NCBI GenBank assembly: GCA_002412765.1
Contig: DHVR01000068.1
Location: 67,634 to 131,633 of the forward strand
Source of the DNA: Leptolinea sp. UBA5203
GTDB lineage: Bacteria > Chloroflexota > Anaerolineae > Anaerolineales > Anaerolineaceae
Direction: 5' to 3'
DNA: 64,000 nucleotides
Shown: piece after piece, positions 52,941-61,942 of the stretch
How positions within the stretch are numbered: position 1 is the stretch's first letter
How the letters are laid out: each line of letters opens with the position of its first letter
Notes under the pieces: generated by a model
What the model was told of the DNA's origin: nothing
Seen by the model: the letters and a program-made list of their open reading frames with translations, nothing else
The model's database searches: none
Translations under genes and position numbers: made by a program

Positions 52941-52966
52941 TAGAATGAAATACAATACTATCCATA

Positions 52967-53536
52967 ATGAATGAAACACGTTTTTCTCTCACCCCATCCC
53001 TCTGCCTGATCCTTAAACAAGGTGATCTTACCCTTGAAAAGGTGGATGTGATTGTTAACGCTGCCAATCGGCATTTACAACATGGCGGCGGCATTGCCGG
53101 TGCAATGCTGCGCCGTGGCGGCAGCTCGATTCAATTGGAGAGTGACCAATGGATCCGGCAGCATGGACTAGTAGAGCACTGCAGTCCGGCAGTGACCGGC
53201 AGTGGTACCCTGCTCTGCCAATACCTCTTTCATGCCGTCGGCCCCATCTGGGGGGCCGGAGATGAAGAAAAAAAACTCCGCCAGACCATTCATGGATGTT
53301 TACAGAAAATGGATACGATGAACCTGCAAACCATTGCCTTTCCTGCCATCTCCACAGGGATTTATTCTTTTCCTATAGAACTGGCCGCCCAAATATTTAT
53401 GCAAACTTTCCATCAATATGCCCAGGATCATCCACTTACCGGGATAAAGGAAATCCGCATGGTATTGTTTGATCCATCCACTTTAGAACTCTTCCTGAAC
53501 GCCTGTTCAGCCTACCCATGGGAACCCTGCACATGA
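52967..53536 (+). CDS. Macro-domain protein (ADP-ribose/O-acetyl-ADP-ribose type)
   Basis: 189 residues covering the whole macro fold. The ligand motifs are DVIVNAANRHLQHGGGIAGAML, then FHAVGPIWGAG and the phosphate loop FPAISTGIYSFPIELAAQIF. It probably de-acetylates O-acetyl-ADP-ribose or removes ADP-ribose. The stop overlaps the next gene's ATG (atga), so translation is coupled to the SpoU methyltransferase. Confidence 0.93.
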   Translation: MNETRFSLTPSLCLILKQGDLTLEKVDVIVNAANRHLQHGGGIAGAMLRRGGSSIQLESDQWIRQHGLVEHCSPAVTGSGTLLCQYLFHAVGPIWGAGDEEKKLRQTIHGCLQKMDTMNLQTIAFPAISTGIYSFPIELAAQIFMQTFHQYAQDHPLTGIKEIRMVLFDPSTLELFLNACSAYPWEPCT

Positions 53537-54309
53537 TAACCTCCAGAAAAAATGCAAAGATTCAAGAGATACGCAACTTGCTGGCAAAAAAGTCCCTTCG
53601 TGATGAAAATGGTCTCTGTGTATTGGAGGGAACCCGTCTATTGGCAGAAGGAATGCAAGCCGCCTGGCAACCCAGATTTGGTTTTTATTGTGCCAGTCAG
53701 CTAGAACGAATTAATGAAATGGTTCAGCAGCTCATAGAGATGGGTGCGGATATGGAAGAAGTACCCCTGGATCTGCTTAGCTACGTCGCAGATACCACCA
53801 ACCCGCAGGGTCTGATCGTGGTTTTCGAGCAGCATTCCCTGCCGCTACCCGCCCATCCGGATTTTGTTTTAGTTCTAGATGCCATTCGGGACCCGGGTAA
53901 TCTGGGCACCACCTTACGCACCGCGGCGGCAGCCGGCGTCAATCTGGTAATACTAACCGAGGATTGTGCCGATCCATTTTCTCCCAAAGTATTGCGTTCC
54001 GGTATGGGGGCACAATTTCACCTACCCATTCTCTCCCAAAGCATCCCGGATATACAAGCCTATTGTCTCACCCACAAACTTCAAATTTATGTCGCCGACT
54101 CCAACGGCGGTGAATCCTGCTGGCAGCAAAATTATCAGTCCCCTCTGGCCATGGTCATCGGCAATGAGGCCAATGGACCTTCGGCAGCGTTTCAATCCCC
54201 TCAAACCCAAAACACCTTGATCCCGATGCCTGGCGGATTCGAATCCTTGAATGCCGCTGTGGCTGCGGGTGTGCTCCTATTCGAAGTTGTACGCCAGAGG
54301 CAAACATGA
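53533..54309 (+). CDS. SpoU-family RNA 2'-O-methyltransferase
   Basis: 258 residues. An RNA-binding N-terminal part (MITSRKNAKIQEIRNLLAKKSLRDENGLCVLEGTRLLAEG) precedes the SpoU/TrmH methyltransferase domain with motifs VLDAIRDPGNLGTTLRTAAAAGV, GMGAQFHLPI and VIGNEANGPS ... SLNAAVAAGVLLFE, which form the knot. Substrate is likely rRNA or tRNA. The start ATG overlaps the macro stop; an in-frame ATG 15 nt earlier is less likely. The stop overlaps the next gene's ATG. Confidence 0.92.
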   Translation: MITSRKNAKIQEIRNLLAKKSLRDENGLCVLEGTRLLAEGMQAAWQPRFGFYCASQLERINEMVQQLIEMGADMEEVPLDLLSYVADTTNPQGLIVVFEQHSLPLPAHPDFVLVLDAIRDPGNLGTTLRTAAAAGVNLVILTEDCADPFSPKVLRSGMGAQFHLPILSQSIPDIQAYCLTHKLQIYVADSNGGESCWQQNYQSPLAMVIGNEANGPSAAFQSPQTQNTLIPMPGGFESLNAAVAAGVLLFEVVRQRQT

Positions 54310-55547
54310 AAATTCGCTCCATCACAACCTTCTTCCATCCGGGCGATCCCCACACCCCCCTGAAGGATTTGGCTGAGGACGTTCACAACCTCAAAAATGC
54401 GCTGATCCAGCAAGGCGTCGAAGTACAAACGATCCGCCTGGCCACCCCGCCCTATACCGAATGGCTGCCTGTTGAATTGAAGGAAAAAATCAAAGCTATT
54501 CAGAATTTGGAAGAACAAGCTGAACAATTCGGTTTCAACTATCTCTCCATTGGGCCGGCTGGAATTAGCGATAAAGCCTGCGCTGAAGAAATCCCCGCCA
54601 TCCTGCAAACCACAAAAAATGTCTTTGCCACCGCAATCATCGCAGATCAAACCTCCGGGGTTTCTTTTCCCGCCGTTAAACGTGCTGCCGTTATTATCCA
54701 CCAAGCCACCACCCTCACACCGGACGGTTTCACCAATTTGCGTTTTGCCGCTCTGGCGAATGTGCCTGCCGGTATTCCTTTCTTCCCGGCAGCTTATCAT
54801 TCCGGAACTTCACCAGCCTTTGCCATCGCCATGGAGTGTGCAGACACAGCCGTTACTGCCTTCCAGGCTGCTCACACCCTGGAGGAAGCTCGAATTTCTC
54901 TGCTGACAGAATTGGAATCCGCTGCTGCCAAAATTCAAGAAATCATCGCGCAACATCCCGGAAAATTAGCCGTTCCCTTTTTGGGTTTTGATTTTTCATT
55001 GGCTCCCTTTCCGGAAGAGGAAACCTCCCTTGGCCGCGCATTGGAAGTTTTAGGCGTCCCGCGTATTGGACAATCTGGTTCCCTGGCAGCCGCGGCCTTC
55101 ATCGCTGATACCCTGGATCAGGGCACCTGGCTGCGCAGCGGATTCAATGGCCTGATGCTGCCCGTTCTGGAGGACGCCGTACTGGCTAAACGCTCCATCG
55201 AACAGGTGTTAACTCTTAAAGACCTGCTGCTCTATTCAGCTGTATGCGGCGTGGGGCTGGATACCGTCCCCCTGGCTGGAAATATCACCCATGAGGCCCT
55301 GTATGCCATCCTGTTGGACGTAGCCGCACTTTCCACCCGTCTCCATAAACCCCTGACTGCTCGTCTGATGCCCGTTCCTGGACTATCCGCCGGGGAGAAA
55401 ACCCACTTTGATTTTGAGTTTTTTGCCAACGGCGCGGCCCTGGCGGTCTCCTCTGAACCTCTGCAGCACTTATTGAGCAGTTCAGAAAATCTGCATCTCC
55501 AACCACGCGCCCATCATTCCACACATTGGCAAACAAAAAGCCGCTGA
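54306..55547 (+). CDS. DUF711 family protein
   Basis: 413 residues. The opening MKIRSITTFFHPGDPHTP and the later GFDFSLAPFPEEETSLGRALEVLG...GQSGSLAAAAFIADTLD...GFNGLMLPVLEDAVLAKRSIEQVLTLKDLLLYSAVCGVGLDTVPLAGN match the DUF711/UPF0210 family, related to pyruvate formate-lyase-like folds but of unknown activity. ATGA overlap with the SpoU gene puts it third in the macro-SpoU-DUF711 operon. Ends with a hairpin and terminator at 55580. Confidence 0.85.
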   Translation: MKIRSITTFFHPGDPHTPLKDLAEDVHNLKNALIQQGVEVQTIRLATPPYTEWLPVELKEKIKAIQNLEEQAEQFGFNYLSIGPAGISDKACAEEIPAILQTTKNVFATAIIADQTSGVSFPAVKRAAVIIHQATTLTPDGFTNLRFAALANVPAGIPFFPAAYHSGTSPAFAIAMECADTAVTAFQAAHTLEEARISLLTELESAAAKIQEIIAQHPGKLAVPFLGFDFSLAPFPEEETSLGRALEVLGVPRIGQSGSLAAAAFIADTLDQGTWLRSGFNGLMLPVLEDAVLAKRSIEQVLTLKDLLLYSAVCGVGLDTVPLAGNITHEALYAILLDVAALSTRLHKPLTARLMPVPGLSAGEKTHFDFEFFANGAALAVSSEPLQHLLSSSENLHLQPRAHHSTHWQTKSR

Positions 55548-55579
55548 AACCAACGGCTTTGCAAGATCTGATTCCATCG

Positions 55580-55610
55580 AAGACGGGAGCAAGGTTTCCG
55601 TCTTTTTTAT
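55580..55610 (+). terminator. Terminator after the DUF711 gene
   Basis: AAGACGG pairs with CCGTCTT around 11 nt, followed by a T-run. It also ends the convergent 55607 gene. A weaker AAGCCG/CGGCTT hairpin lies just before it. Confidence 0.7.
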
Positions 55611-56350
55611 TGCCTGACCTGTTTCAAATTGATGATCACCAAATTTTTATCACAGGTATTATAGGTATCAAAGTAAATCCGGTCTGAAAGGGGTAGATTG
55701 GATTGATCCACCAAACGCAGCCAGAAATTATGCACGGTTGCATCCGGGGCATCGCTGATTTTGAATTCATACCCGGCAGGACCGTATTGCAGCGCGGTTC
55801 CCGTCAGGCTGGTCAGCAGGATCGTGCGCCCATTTAGCTGCCCACCCAATTGAATGCCAACGCCGGTATAAGGACTGCCTTGAATATCCAGGACTTGTCC
55901 GCCTACGCCCATCCAGGTACATACTCCGTCCGTGGTTTGCAGATCTGGTTTAAGAATAGAGGCATCAATGGGCGCTGGAGCACTCTGTAAGGCAAACTCA
56001 TAATAACCGTTGGCGGCGGCTGTAATCACCCCCTCAGGCGTTTCCATGATCAATTCACCATCTGGCAGCTGAGTAGCCATGATGGCTGTTGAGGTTGCCG
56101 TCTCATTGACTGTGACCGTGTCGTTGACCGTTGGTGTCCAGGTGGCAGGTAAACTGTACTGAGTGGGTGTACTGGTGGGCAAAGTGATGGGTACAGGCAT
56201 GGTTGGAGGTGGATAGGGATTATAGGATGCAGCCGGGTTTGTGAAGATCATGGCCACAACCACGATAATCCCAAGAATCCCCACTACTCCCAAAAAACTT
56301 AAGAAGTTCCAAACAGCATCCAGTTTCTTTGCTTTTATTTGCTGAGTCAT
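55607..56350 (-). CDS. Membrane-anchored protein with Pro/Thr-rich stalk, unknown
   Basis: 247 residues from ATG at 56350 (an ATG 6 nt earlier is possible). One transmembrane helix (WNFLSFLGVVGILGIIVVVAMIF, residues 14-36), a Pro/Thr-rich stalk to about residue 100, then a compact extracellular domain with two Cys (GVCTWMGVGGQVLDIQGSPYTGVGIQLGGQLNGRTILLTSLTGTALQYGPAGYEFKI and FDTYNTCDKNLVII). It may be a carbohydrate- or Ig-like module, but I cannot assign it. Divergent gene order with the PpiC lipoprotein behind it. Confidence 0.7.
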   Translation of the reverse strand: MTQQIKAKKLDAVWNFLSFLGVVGILGIIVVVAMIFTNPAASYNPYPPPTMPVPITLPTSTPTQYSLPATWTPTVNDTVTVNETATSTAIMATQLPDGELIMETPEGVITAAANGYYEFALQSAPAPIDASILKPDLQTTDGVCTWMGVGGQVLDIQGSPYTGVGIQLGGQLNGRTILLTSLTGTALQYGPAGYEFKISDAPDATVHNFWLRLVDQSNLPLSDRIYFDTYNTCDKNLVIINLKQVRQ

Positions 56351-56395
56351 CTGCATATCCTTTCTGTTGAAACACTCTCAGGTGATTGTTCTCTG

Positions 56396-57316
56396 CTATT
56401 GAGGCAGACTAATTACAATCTGTGATTTCTCACGTTCCGCTTTCAGCCATTCCTGCAAGGCATTTTGTTGTAGTTTCTTGCGGGCATCCACAGATAATGG
56501 ATGAATTTCCCGTTCATAAACATACACAATATGGAAACCTAACTCAGTCTCGATAACCGCAGAGAATTCCCCGGGCTGTAAAGCGAACACGGCTTCATCC
56601 ACTGCGGGCTCCAATAAATACCCTTGTGGAAACCAGCCTAAATCGCCACCAGTAAGTGGATCATATTGATATGCTAGTGTTGCAAATTCCACGCCAACAT
56701 TGAGTTGATTCAAAATTCCATCGGTAAGTCCCCGGTTTTTCACAAGTATCTGACTTGCACGAATTTGCTCAGCTTCGGTTGGCACATTATCCGCTATAAC
56801 TGCCATTTGACAACTCTCCAACATGGAGGTGGCAATGGCAGCTTTGAATTCTTCTTCGGTGTATCCTTTGGAATCCAACCAGGCGGTTGGTGTAGTTCCT
56901 TCCGGTAAATTGCTGATCCATTGGTCCCAATCTTCTTGAACCAGAACCTCATTTGCGGTGCATCCATTGCTTAATGCGGCCTGAACCAGAAGCTGTTGAT
57001 CGATCAATTTATCCAGAACATATGTTTCAGGAACTTCCTGTTGTTGGTTTTGATCAAGCGATTCTTTAACAATTGAGAATCTCTGTAATTCGCGTTGATA
57101 TGTCTCCAGCGTGAATCCCTGACCATTGATGATAAATGCCATTGGGATGGGAGTCGCTGAAGCGGTGGCCGTCGGCAACAGAGCTTCCATTGTTTGCGTC
57201 CCAGATATAGGGTCAGAAGCGGGGGAGAGACCATATGAACAGCTGCTAACCCCCACAAATAGGACAATACCAATCCAGGCGAAAATGTATTTTGTTATTG
57301 CTTTCCTAGTTTTCAT
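56396..57316 (-). CDS. Parvulin-type peptidyl-prolyl isomerase lipoprotein
   Basis: 306 residues. A lipoprotein signal ends in VSSC near residue 26. A SurA-N-like helical region (FIINGQGFTLETYQRELQRFSIVKESL...YVLDKLIDQQLLVQAAL) precedes the parvulin domain at about residues 185-280 (RASQILVKNRGLTDGILNQLNVGVEFATLAYQYDPLTGGDLGWFPQGYLLEPAVDEAVFALQPGEFSAVIETELGFHIVYVYERE). It folds exported proteins, like PrsA. Same strand as the stalk protein 46 nt downstream. Confidence 0.9.
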   Translation of the reverse strand: MKTRKAITKYIFAWIGIVLFVGVSSCSYGLSPASDPISGTQTMEALLPTATASATPIPMAFIINGQGFTLETYQRELQRFSIVKESLDQNQQQEVPETYVLDKLIDQQLLVQAALSNGCTANEVLVQEDWDQWISNLPEGTTPTAWLDSKGYTEEEFKAAIATSMLESCQMAVIADNVPTEAEQIRASQILVKNRGLTDGILNQLNVGVEFATLAYQYDPLTGGDLGWFPQGYLLEPAVDEAVFALQPGEFSAVIETELGFHIVYVYEREIHPLSVDARKKLQQNALQEWLKAEREKSQIVISLPQ

Positions 57317-57474
57317 TGTAATGATTATACCGTCACCAAAGAGGTTTTACCAGTAATGCCAGGCGGATAGGTTTTTATCTAAACGATTTCTGAACGAATT
57401 CTTAACAACTCTTGTATGAACAACAGGCTTTTTATCCCCAAATAAATTTTAAGATTAAAGGTTCTCATATCTAC

Positions 57475-57503
57475 TTGAATTGGATCTGGTTCTATGTTAA
57501 AAT
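57475..57503 (+). promoter_or_regulatory. Promoter of nrdR-nrdJ
   Basis: TTGAAT (57475-57480), 17-bp spacer, TAAAAT (57498-57503). About 120 nt upstream of nrdR. Confidence 0.55.
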
Positions 57504-57541
57504 CTTAATCACTGGCAGATATACACCATAAGAAACAGCTA

Positions 57542-57558
57542 CCCCCTATATATGGGGG
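57542..57558. promoter_or_regulatory. CCCCC-TATATAT-GGGGG palindrome, candidate NrdR-type operator
   Basis: A 5-bp inverted repeat around TATATAT lies between the promoter and nrdR, 69 nt before its start. NrdR boxes have a similar AT-rich centre with GC edges. Only one copy is seen, whereas NrdR usually binds two, so it may instead be a transcription-start hairpin. Confidence 0.4.
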
Positions 57559-57626
57559 ATTCGTTTTTGTTTGATCCTTATCACGCCCTATTTATTAAAA
57601 AAGTCAATTGCATCTGGAGATGAGCT

Positions 57627-58079
57627 TTGCGCTGTCCGTATTGTCAATCCGAAAAGTCAAGCGTCATAGACACCTCCCACGATAGTAAAGGGGGAGTAAG
57701 ACGTCGCAGGGAATGCGACATCTGCCAACAACGATTTACCACCATTGAACGAGCCATCTTGAGCACGCCCCTGATTATTAAAAAAGATGGGACTCGTGAA
57801 GAATTTAACCGTGACAAATTAATGCACGGTATACGTATTGCCTGCGCCAAACGCCCAGTTTCAGCCGCAGATATTGACCGTTTGATAGGTGAGGTGGAAT
57901 CTTCCCTCCAACGTCTGGGACGGGCCGAAGCCCCATCCCGCTATATCGGTGATATGGTCATTGCAGGCTTGAAAGAAATGGATCAGATTGCATATATCCG
58001 ATATGCGATTGTTTATCTACACATGGATGATTTGGGTGAAATAAAGAAGGAAATCGATCACTTATTAACAGAAGGATAA
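57627..58079 (+). CDS. nrdR: Transcriptional repressor NrdR
   Basis: 150 residues. The N-terminal zinc ribbon MRCPYCQSEKSSVIDTSHDSKGGVRRRRECDICQQRFTTIERA and the following ATP-cone (VIKKDGTREEFNRDKLMHGI) are complete. It senses dNTP/ATP levels and represses ribonucleotide reductase genes. The start is TTG, required for the invariant MRCPYC and 7 nt after GGAG. It is 6 nt before nrdJ and is probably its regulator. Confidence 0.95.
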   Translation: MRCPYCQSEKSSVIDTSHDSKGGVRRRRECDICQQRFTTIERAILSTPLIIKKDGTREEFNRDKLMHGIRIACAKRPVSAADIDRLIGEVESSLQRLGRAEAPSRYIGDMVIAGLKEMDQIAYIRYAIVYLHMDDLGEIKKEIDHLLTEG

Positions 58080-58085
58080 AACAGG

Positions 58086-60680
58086 ATGGAAATACTCGAA
58101 GCTCTTGCAGCACCCTGCGTAAAACCGACTCCCCCCTTACCGGTAGACCTAGCAAAGATTGACTTGACCGATAATTCATTAAAAGTTTTACAAAAAAGAT
58201 ATTTGCGCCGGGATCAAAATGGCCAGGCTGTCGAAAGCGTTGAAGAAATGTTCTGGCGCGTTGCCTACCAGATTGCCGTCGTGGAGGATCAATGGCAGGA
58301 TAGCGATGTCATTTCGCTTGCCAAGTCCTATTATGACCTGATGGTGGAAAAACGTTTCTTCCCCAATTCCCCCACCTTCACCGGTGCCGGTACACCTTTG
58401 GGTCAATTGGCGGCTTGTTTTGTGTTGGAGATCGCCGATGACATGGGTAAAAAACCAAGCGGGATTTTCCAAACATTGCGGGATGCAGCCTTAATCCAGC
58501 AAACCGGCGGCGGCAATGGTTTTGCCTTTTCCCGTTTGCGCCCCAGCGGCTGCCTGGTTAATTCCTCCGCCGGTAAAGCCACCGGCCCTGTCGGCTTTTT
58601 GCGAGTCTACGATCAAGCTTTCGGCGAAGTTGCCCAGGGCGGAACCCGACGCGGCGCCAACATGGCCGTGCTGCGAGTAGACCACCCGGATGTGGAAGAA
58701 TTTATTGCCTGTAAAAGCAGCGAACATGCCATCACCAATTTTAATATCTCCGTTGGCATCACGGATTCCTTTATGCAGGCTGTCGAAAATGACGAAGACT
58801 GGGAACTCGTTTTCCCGGATGTGAAACACCCTGATTACAAGAATTTCAGCGGTACCTTGGAACAGGCTCGAGATGCGGGCATCCCCATCCTTGTCTACAA
58901 ACGTTTGCGTGCCCGCGATCTATTCAATCGTATTGTCAAGCAAGCCCACCACAACGGCGAACCCGGCATGCTCTTCCTGGATGCAGCCAACCGCCAAAAC
59001 CCGGTACCGCACCTTTATCAACTCGAAGCCACCAATCCCTGTGGCGAACAATGGCTTGGACCCTATGAAAATTGCTGCCTGGGTTCCATCAATCTTGCCC
59101 AGCATTTAGGCAAAGATGGTCTGGTGGATTGGCAGAAGTTGCAAAAAAGTGTGGAACTTTCCGTGCGCTTCCTGGATGATGTTGTGGATGCCAACCAGTA
59201 CGTTCCATCCGTTCCCCGCATTCGGGAAGCAGCCATGAACGCCCGCCGCATTGGGCTGGGCATCATGGGCCTGGCGGATTTGATGTATCACACCCGCATC
59301 CGCTATGGCTCCGAAAAAAGTCTGGAATTTTCCGGGCAGGTTATGGAGTTCGTCCGGTATCACGCCATGCTGACTTCCATCCAGCTTTCCAAATCCCGCG
59401 GTCCATTCCTGGCCATTGACGGTAGTATTTATGATCCCAAAAATCTGACCTGGGAAGTCCCCACCCCCACTGCACCCTATAAAACCGACTTCGGCCGGCC
59501 AGCCGTGGATTGGGACCTGGTGGTAAAAGGCATTAAAAAACACGGTATTCGCAATGCCGCTCAAACCACCATTGCCCCCACCGGCACCATCGCCACCGTC
59601 ACCGGTTGTGAAGGCTACGGCTGCGAACCTGTCTTTGCCCTGGCTTACATCCGCCACGTCAATGACAACGGCACCGATTTAAAATTGACCTACACCAGCC
59701 CGGCCTTTGCCCTGGCTTTGCAAGAAGCCGGTCTGTCTGAGGCAAAACAACAGAGTATCATTGATGAAGTAATGAAAGCCGGTTCCTGCCGGAATGTGGA
59801 AAGTCTGCCCGCCGATTTACGGGATGTATTCGTAGTTTCCTCGGATACCACCGCGGAAGAGCATGTCAAATTACAGGCTGCCCTGCAAGCCTTTGTGGAC
59901 AACAGCCTTTCCAAGACGATCAACTTTCCCTCCAGCGCCACCGAAGCCGACGTGGCCGACGCCTATTTGTTAGCCTGGAAACTGGGCTGCAAGGGCATCA
60001 CCGTATATGTCACCGGTTCCCGTGAGGTTGTCGTGCTCGAAACCCATGCCACCGCCAAGGATAAACTCCCTGTCAGCGCCGATATCCCAACCGAACCCGT
60101 TGCGGAAACAGAACAAATGCACCTCTGGGTGGATTCCAAGAAACCCCGCCCGCGTCTGTTACCCGGCTATACCTATTCCATCACCACCCCGCTGGGCAAA
60201 GCCTTTATGACCGTCAATGAAAATGGCGGCAGCCAGCCCTTTGAAATTTTTATCAATACGGCCAAGGCCGGTTCGGAGACCGCGGCCGTCTCAGAGGCCA
60301 TCGGGCGCCTCATCTCCTACATTTTGCGCCTCTCCTCCCCACTGGAGCCCAGCAAACGACTGCGCCATGTGTACCGCCAGCTTTCCGGCATCGGCGGTGG
60401 ACGTTCCCTGGGCTTTGGTCCCAACCGCGTACGTTCCCTGCCTGATGGCTTGGCGCAAGTGATTGATAATTACCTGCTGGATCGCGAAGAAAGACTGGGC
60501 AGCAACAGCAACGGCCATAACGGGGCTCACCCCGCCATAACTGAGATCCCCCTGCCTTTGGAACCCGTCAACAGCAAACAATTCACCATCGGGGACCTGT
60601 GCCCGGAATGCGGCGAAGCCGCTGTGATCAATGAAGAAGGCTGCCGCAAGTGCTACGCCTGCGGTTACAGCGAGTGCTAA
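58086..60680 (+). CDS. nrdJ: Adenosylcobalamin-dependent ribonucleotide reductase, class II
   Basis: 864 residues. NrdJ/NrdA-like barrel with [30 protein letters not shown], the [15 protein letters not shown] loop, [19 protein letters not shown] with an active-site Cys, and [18 protein letters not shown]-terminal TSCPD region ([28 protein letters not shown]) and a zinc-ribbon/redox end [26 protein letters not shown] follow. It makes deoxynucleotides anaerobically or aerobically using B12. Paired with nrdR; no riboswitch for cobalamin is seen upstream. Confidence 0.96.
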   Translation: MEILEALAAPCVKPTPPLPVDLAKIDLTDNSLKVLQKRYLRRDQNGQAVESVEEMFWRVAYQIAVVEDQWQDSDVISLAKSYYDLMVEKRFFPNSPTFTGAGTPLGQLAACFVLEIADDMGKKPSGIFQTLRDAALIQQTGGGNGFAFSRLRPSGCLVNSSAGKATGPVGFLRVYDQAFGEVAQGGTRRGANMAVLRVDHPDVEEFIACKSSEHAITNFNISVGITDSFMQAVENDEDWELVFPDVKHPDYKNFSGTLEQARDAGIPILVYKRLRARDLFNRIVKQAHHNGEPGMLFLDAANRQNPVPHLYQLEATNPCGEQWLGPYENCCLGSINLAQHLGKDGLVDWQKLQKSVELSVRFLDDVVDANQYVPSVPRIREAAMNARRIGLGIMGLADLMYHTRIRYGSEKSLEFSGQVMEFVRYHAMLTSIQLSKSRGPFLAIDGSIYDPKNLTWEVPTPTAPYKTDFGRPAVDWDLVVKGIKKHGIRNAAQTTIAPTGTIATVTGCEGYGCEPVFALAYIRHVNDNGTDLKLTYTSPAFALALQEAGLSEAKQQSIIDEVMKAGSCRNVESLPADLRDVFVVSSDTTAEEHVKLQAALQAFVDNSLSKTINFPSSATEADVADAYLLAWKLGCKGITVYVTGSREVVVLETHATAKDKLPVSADIPTEPVAETEQMHLWVDSKKPRPRLLPGYTYSITTPLGKAFMTVNENGGSQPFEIFINTAKAGSETAAVSEAIGRLISYILRLSSPLEPSKRLRHVYRQLSGIGGGRSLGFGPNRVRSLPDGLAQVIDNYLLDREERLGSNSNGHNGAHPAITEIPLPLEPVNSKQFTIGDLCPECGEAAVINEEGCRKCYACGYSEC

Positions 60681-60746
60681 ATCAAGTAAAGTAGACAATG
60701 TTGCATCAGCCTGTGTACGCCGCACAGGCTGATTTTTTAATTGTTG

Positions 60747-60830
60747 AGACCTGCCAGGTGTACCCAATACAGACCTGCCAGGTTTGAAATTTTAGTCAAG
60801 ATGGATCGGCAGAAAACCTGGCAGGTTTAC
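60747..60830. repeat. REP-like palindromes downstream of the RAYT gene
   Basis: Two direct AGACCTGCCAGGT palindromes (60747-60759 and from 60771) and one inverted AAACCTGGCAGGTTT (60814-60828) immediately after the transposase stop. Same core as 40993, 41231 and 61529. Confidence 0.75.
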
Positions 60831-61448
60831 TTAATACTCCTCATCGATTAAATTCGATAGTTTACTTTCATCCATTTTTTCAAGATGACATGATATAAAT
60901 TCATTCACCCCGCCAAACCAGGCTAAAACTTCTTCTCTTTGCAATTTGGTGACCACGCCTTCGCTGATCGCGTGGTATGAAGACCAATCCCATTCTCGAA
61001 AATTTTCTACAAAACCGTGTTTCTGGGGATTTGTATGGATGTAAATAATCAGTTGCTGGAGATAGGCATCAGCTGTTATGAGTTTACGCTTGAAGCTTTT
61101 TTCGAATAAACTCCCTGTCCTATTACGTTCAAGGTTAATTGCTTTTGTATAAGCATTAAACAGATTCGAGAAGTTTTTTGATGGCGAAAATGTGCTGGGA
61201 TTTTGCGCCTTCACCAGTCTTTTTATAGTCACGATATCTTCTATCTTTTTGATTCTCACTAATAAATGAAAGTGGTTCCCCATCAAACAATAAGCATAGG
61301 TATCTGCTATTGGCAAAATGTAGTAAGAATATAATTTCAAGAAATACTTGTAATGCCTTTCGGAATAAAAGAGTTTTTCTCGATTGTTCCCCCGATTGAA
61401 AATGTGATACATTTGCCCAGCTTCTAGAACATCCACGTGACTCATCAC
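60831..61448 (-). CDS. REP-associated tyrosine transposase (RAYT, IS200-like Y1)
   Basis: 205 residues. The HUH motif is GNHFHLLVRI near residues 57-66, and the catalytic Tyr region is LQQLIIYIHTNPQKHGF. Opening YHIFNRGNNREKLFYSERHYKYFL and the middle KAINLERNRTGSLFEKSFKRK are typical RAYT. Such proteins mobilise or amplify REP/REPIN palindromes as single-strand DNA. Here REP-like sequences flank the gene on both sides and further copies exist at 41 kb, so this RAYT is very likely their partner. Confidence 0.88.
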   Translation of the reverse strand: MMSHVDVLEAGQMYHIFNRGNNREKLFYSERHYKYFLKLYSYYILPIADTYAYCLMGNHFHLLVRIKKIEDIVTIKRLVKAQNPSTFSPSKNFSNLFNAYTKAINLERNRTGSLFEKSFKRKLITADAYLQQLIIYIHTNPQKHGFVENFREWDWSSYHAISEGVVTKLQREEVLAWFGGVNEFISCHLEKMDESKLSNLIDEEY

Positions 61449-61942
61449 AAAATCTCCTATATATCAATCCAGCCCCAAAAATAATAAGAGAATAATATTT
61501 TACAATTAATTAGATATTTTTACTTCATCCAGACCTGCCAGGTTTGCTGATAATCCAATTATGCCGGAATTCAAAACCTGGCAGGTCTAATTCATGCACC
61601 ATTTATTACTTATCAACCTACAAATTTTTTTCCAAAAAATCATCCATATAGCTTTACCCCCAGTCCGATTCAAAAAATCCATCCCAAACATGACGATGAA
61701 AAAATAAGCTCAGAATCCAAGTCAACCCATCAAGCGAACAGGGAATTTAGGCTATAATACGGGTACATAATGGATAAAACCTTTCCCAACGACTTACACT
61801 CGGGAAAGATATCTGATCTGGTTTAACCAAAGCTGATTTCAATCTTTTGCATATCGATGACCGAGAACTGGCCCATCGAAACCAGGTTTCCCTTTTAGAA
61901 TAGTAAAAACTGATTTATTGAAAATGGATAGGCGGACAGAAT
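61449..61942. other. Intergenic region with REPIN-like repeat
   Basis: About 490 bp. It carries the repeat at 61529-61588 and, at 61657-61702, a segment shared with 41159-41204. An A/T-rich stretch with a possible promoter (ggctataatac near 61750) precedes the HD-RyR gene. No other gene seen. Confidence 0.5.
61529..61588. repeat. REPIN-like repeat upstream of the RAYT gene
   Basis: CCAGACCTGCCAGGTTTG and AAAACCTGGCAGGTCT face each other with a spacer of about 28 bp. Same design as at 40993 and 41231. Confidence 0.75.

Noticed and set aside
53518..53532. Upstream in-frame ATG for the SpoU gene
   Set aside because: The ATGA-overlapping start at 53533 gives the normal SpoU N-terminus and coupling.
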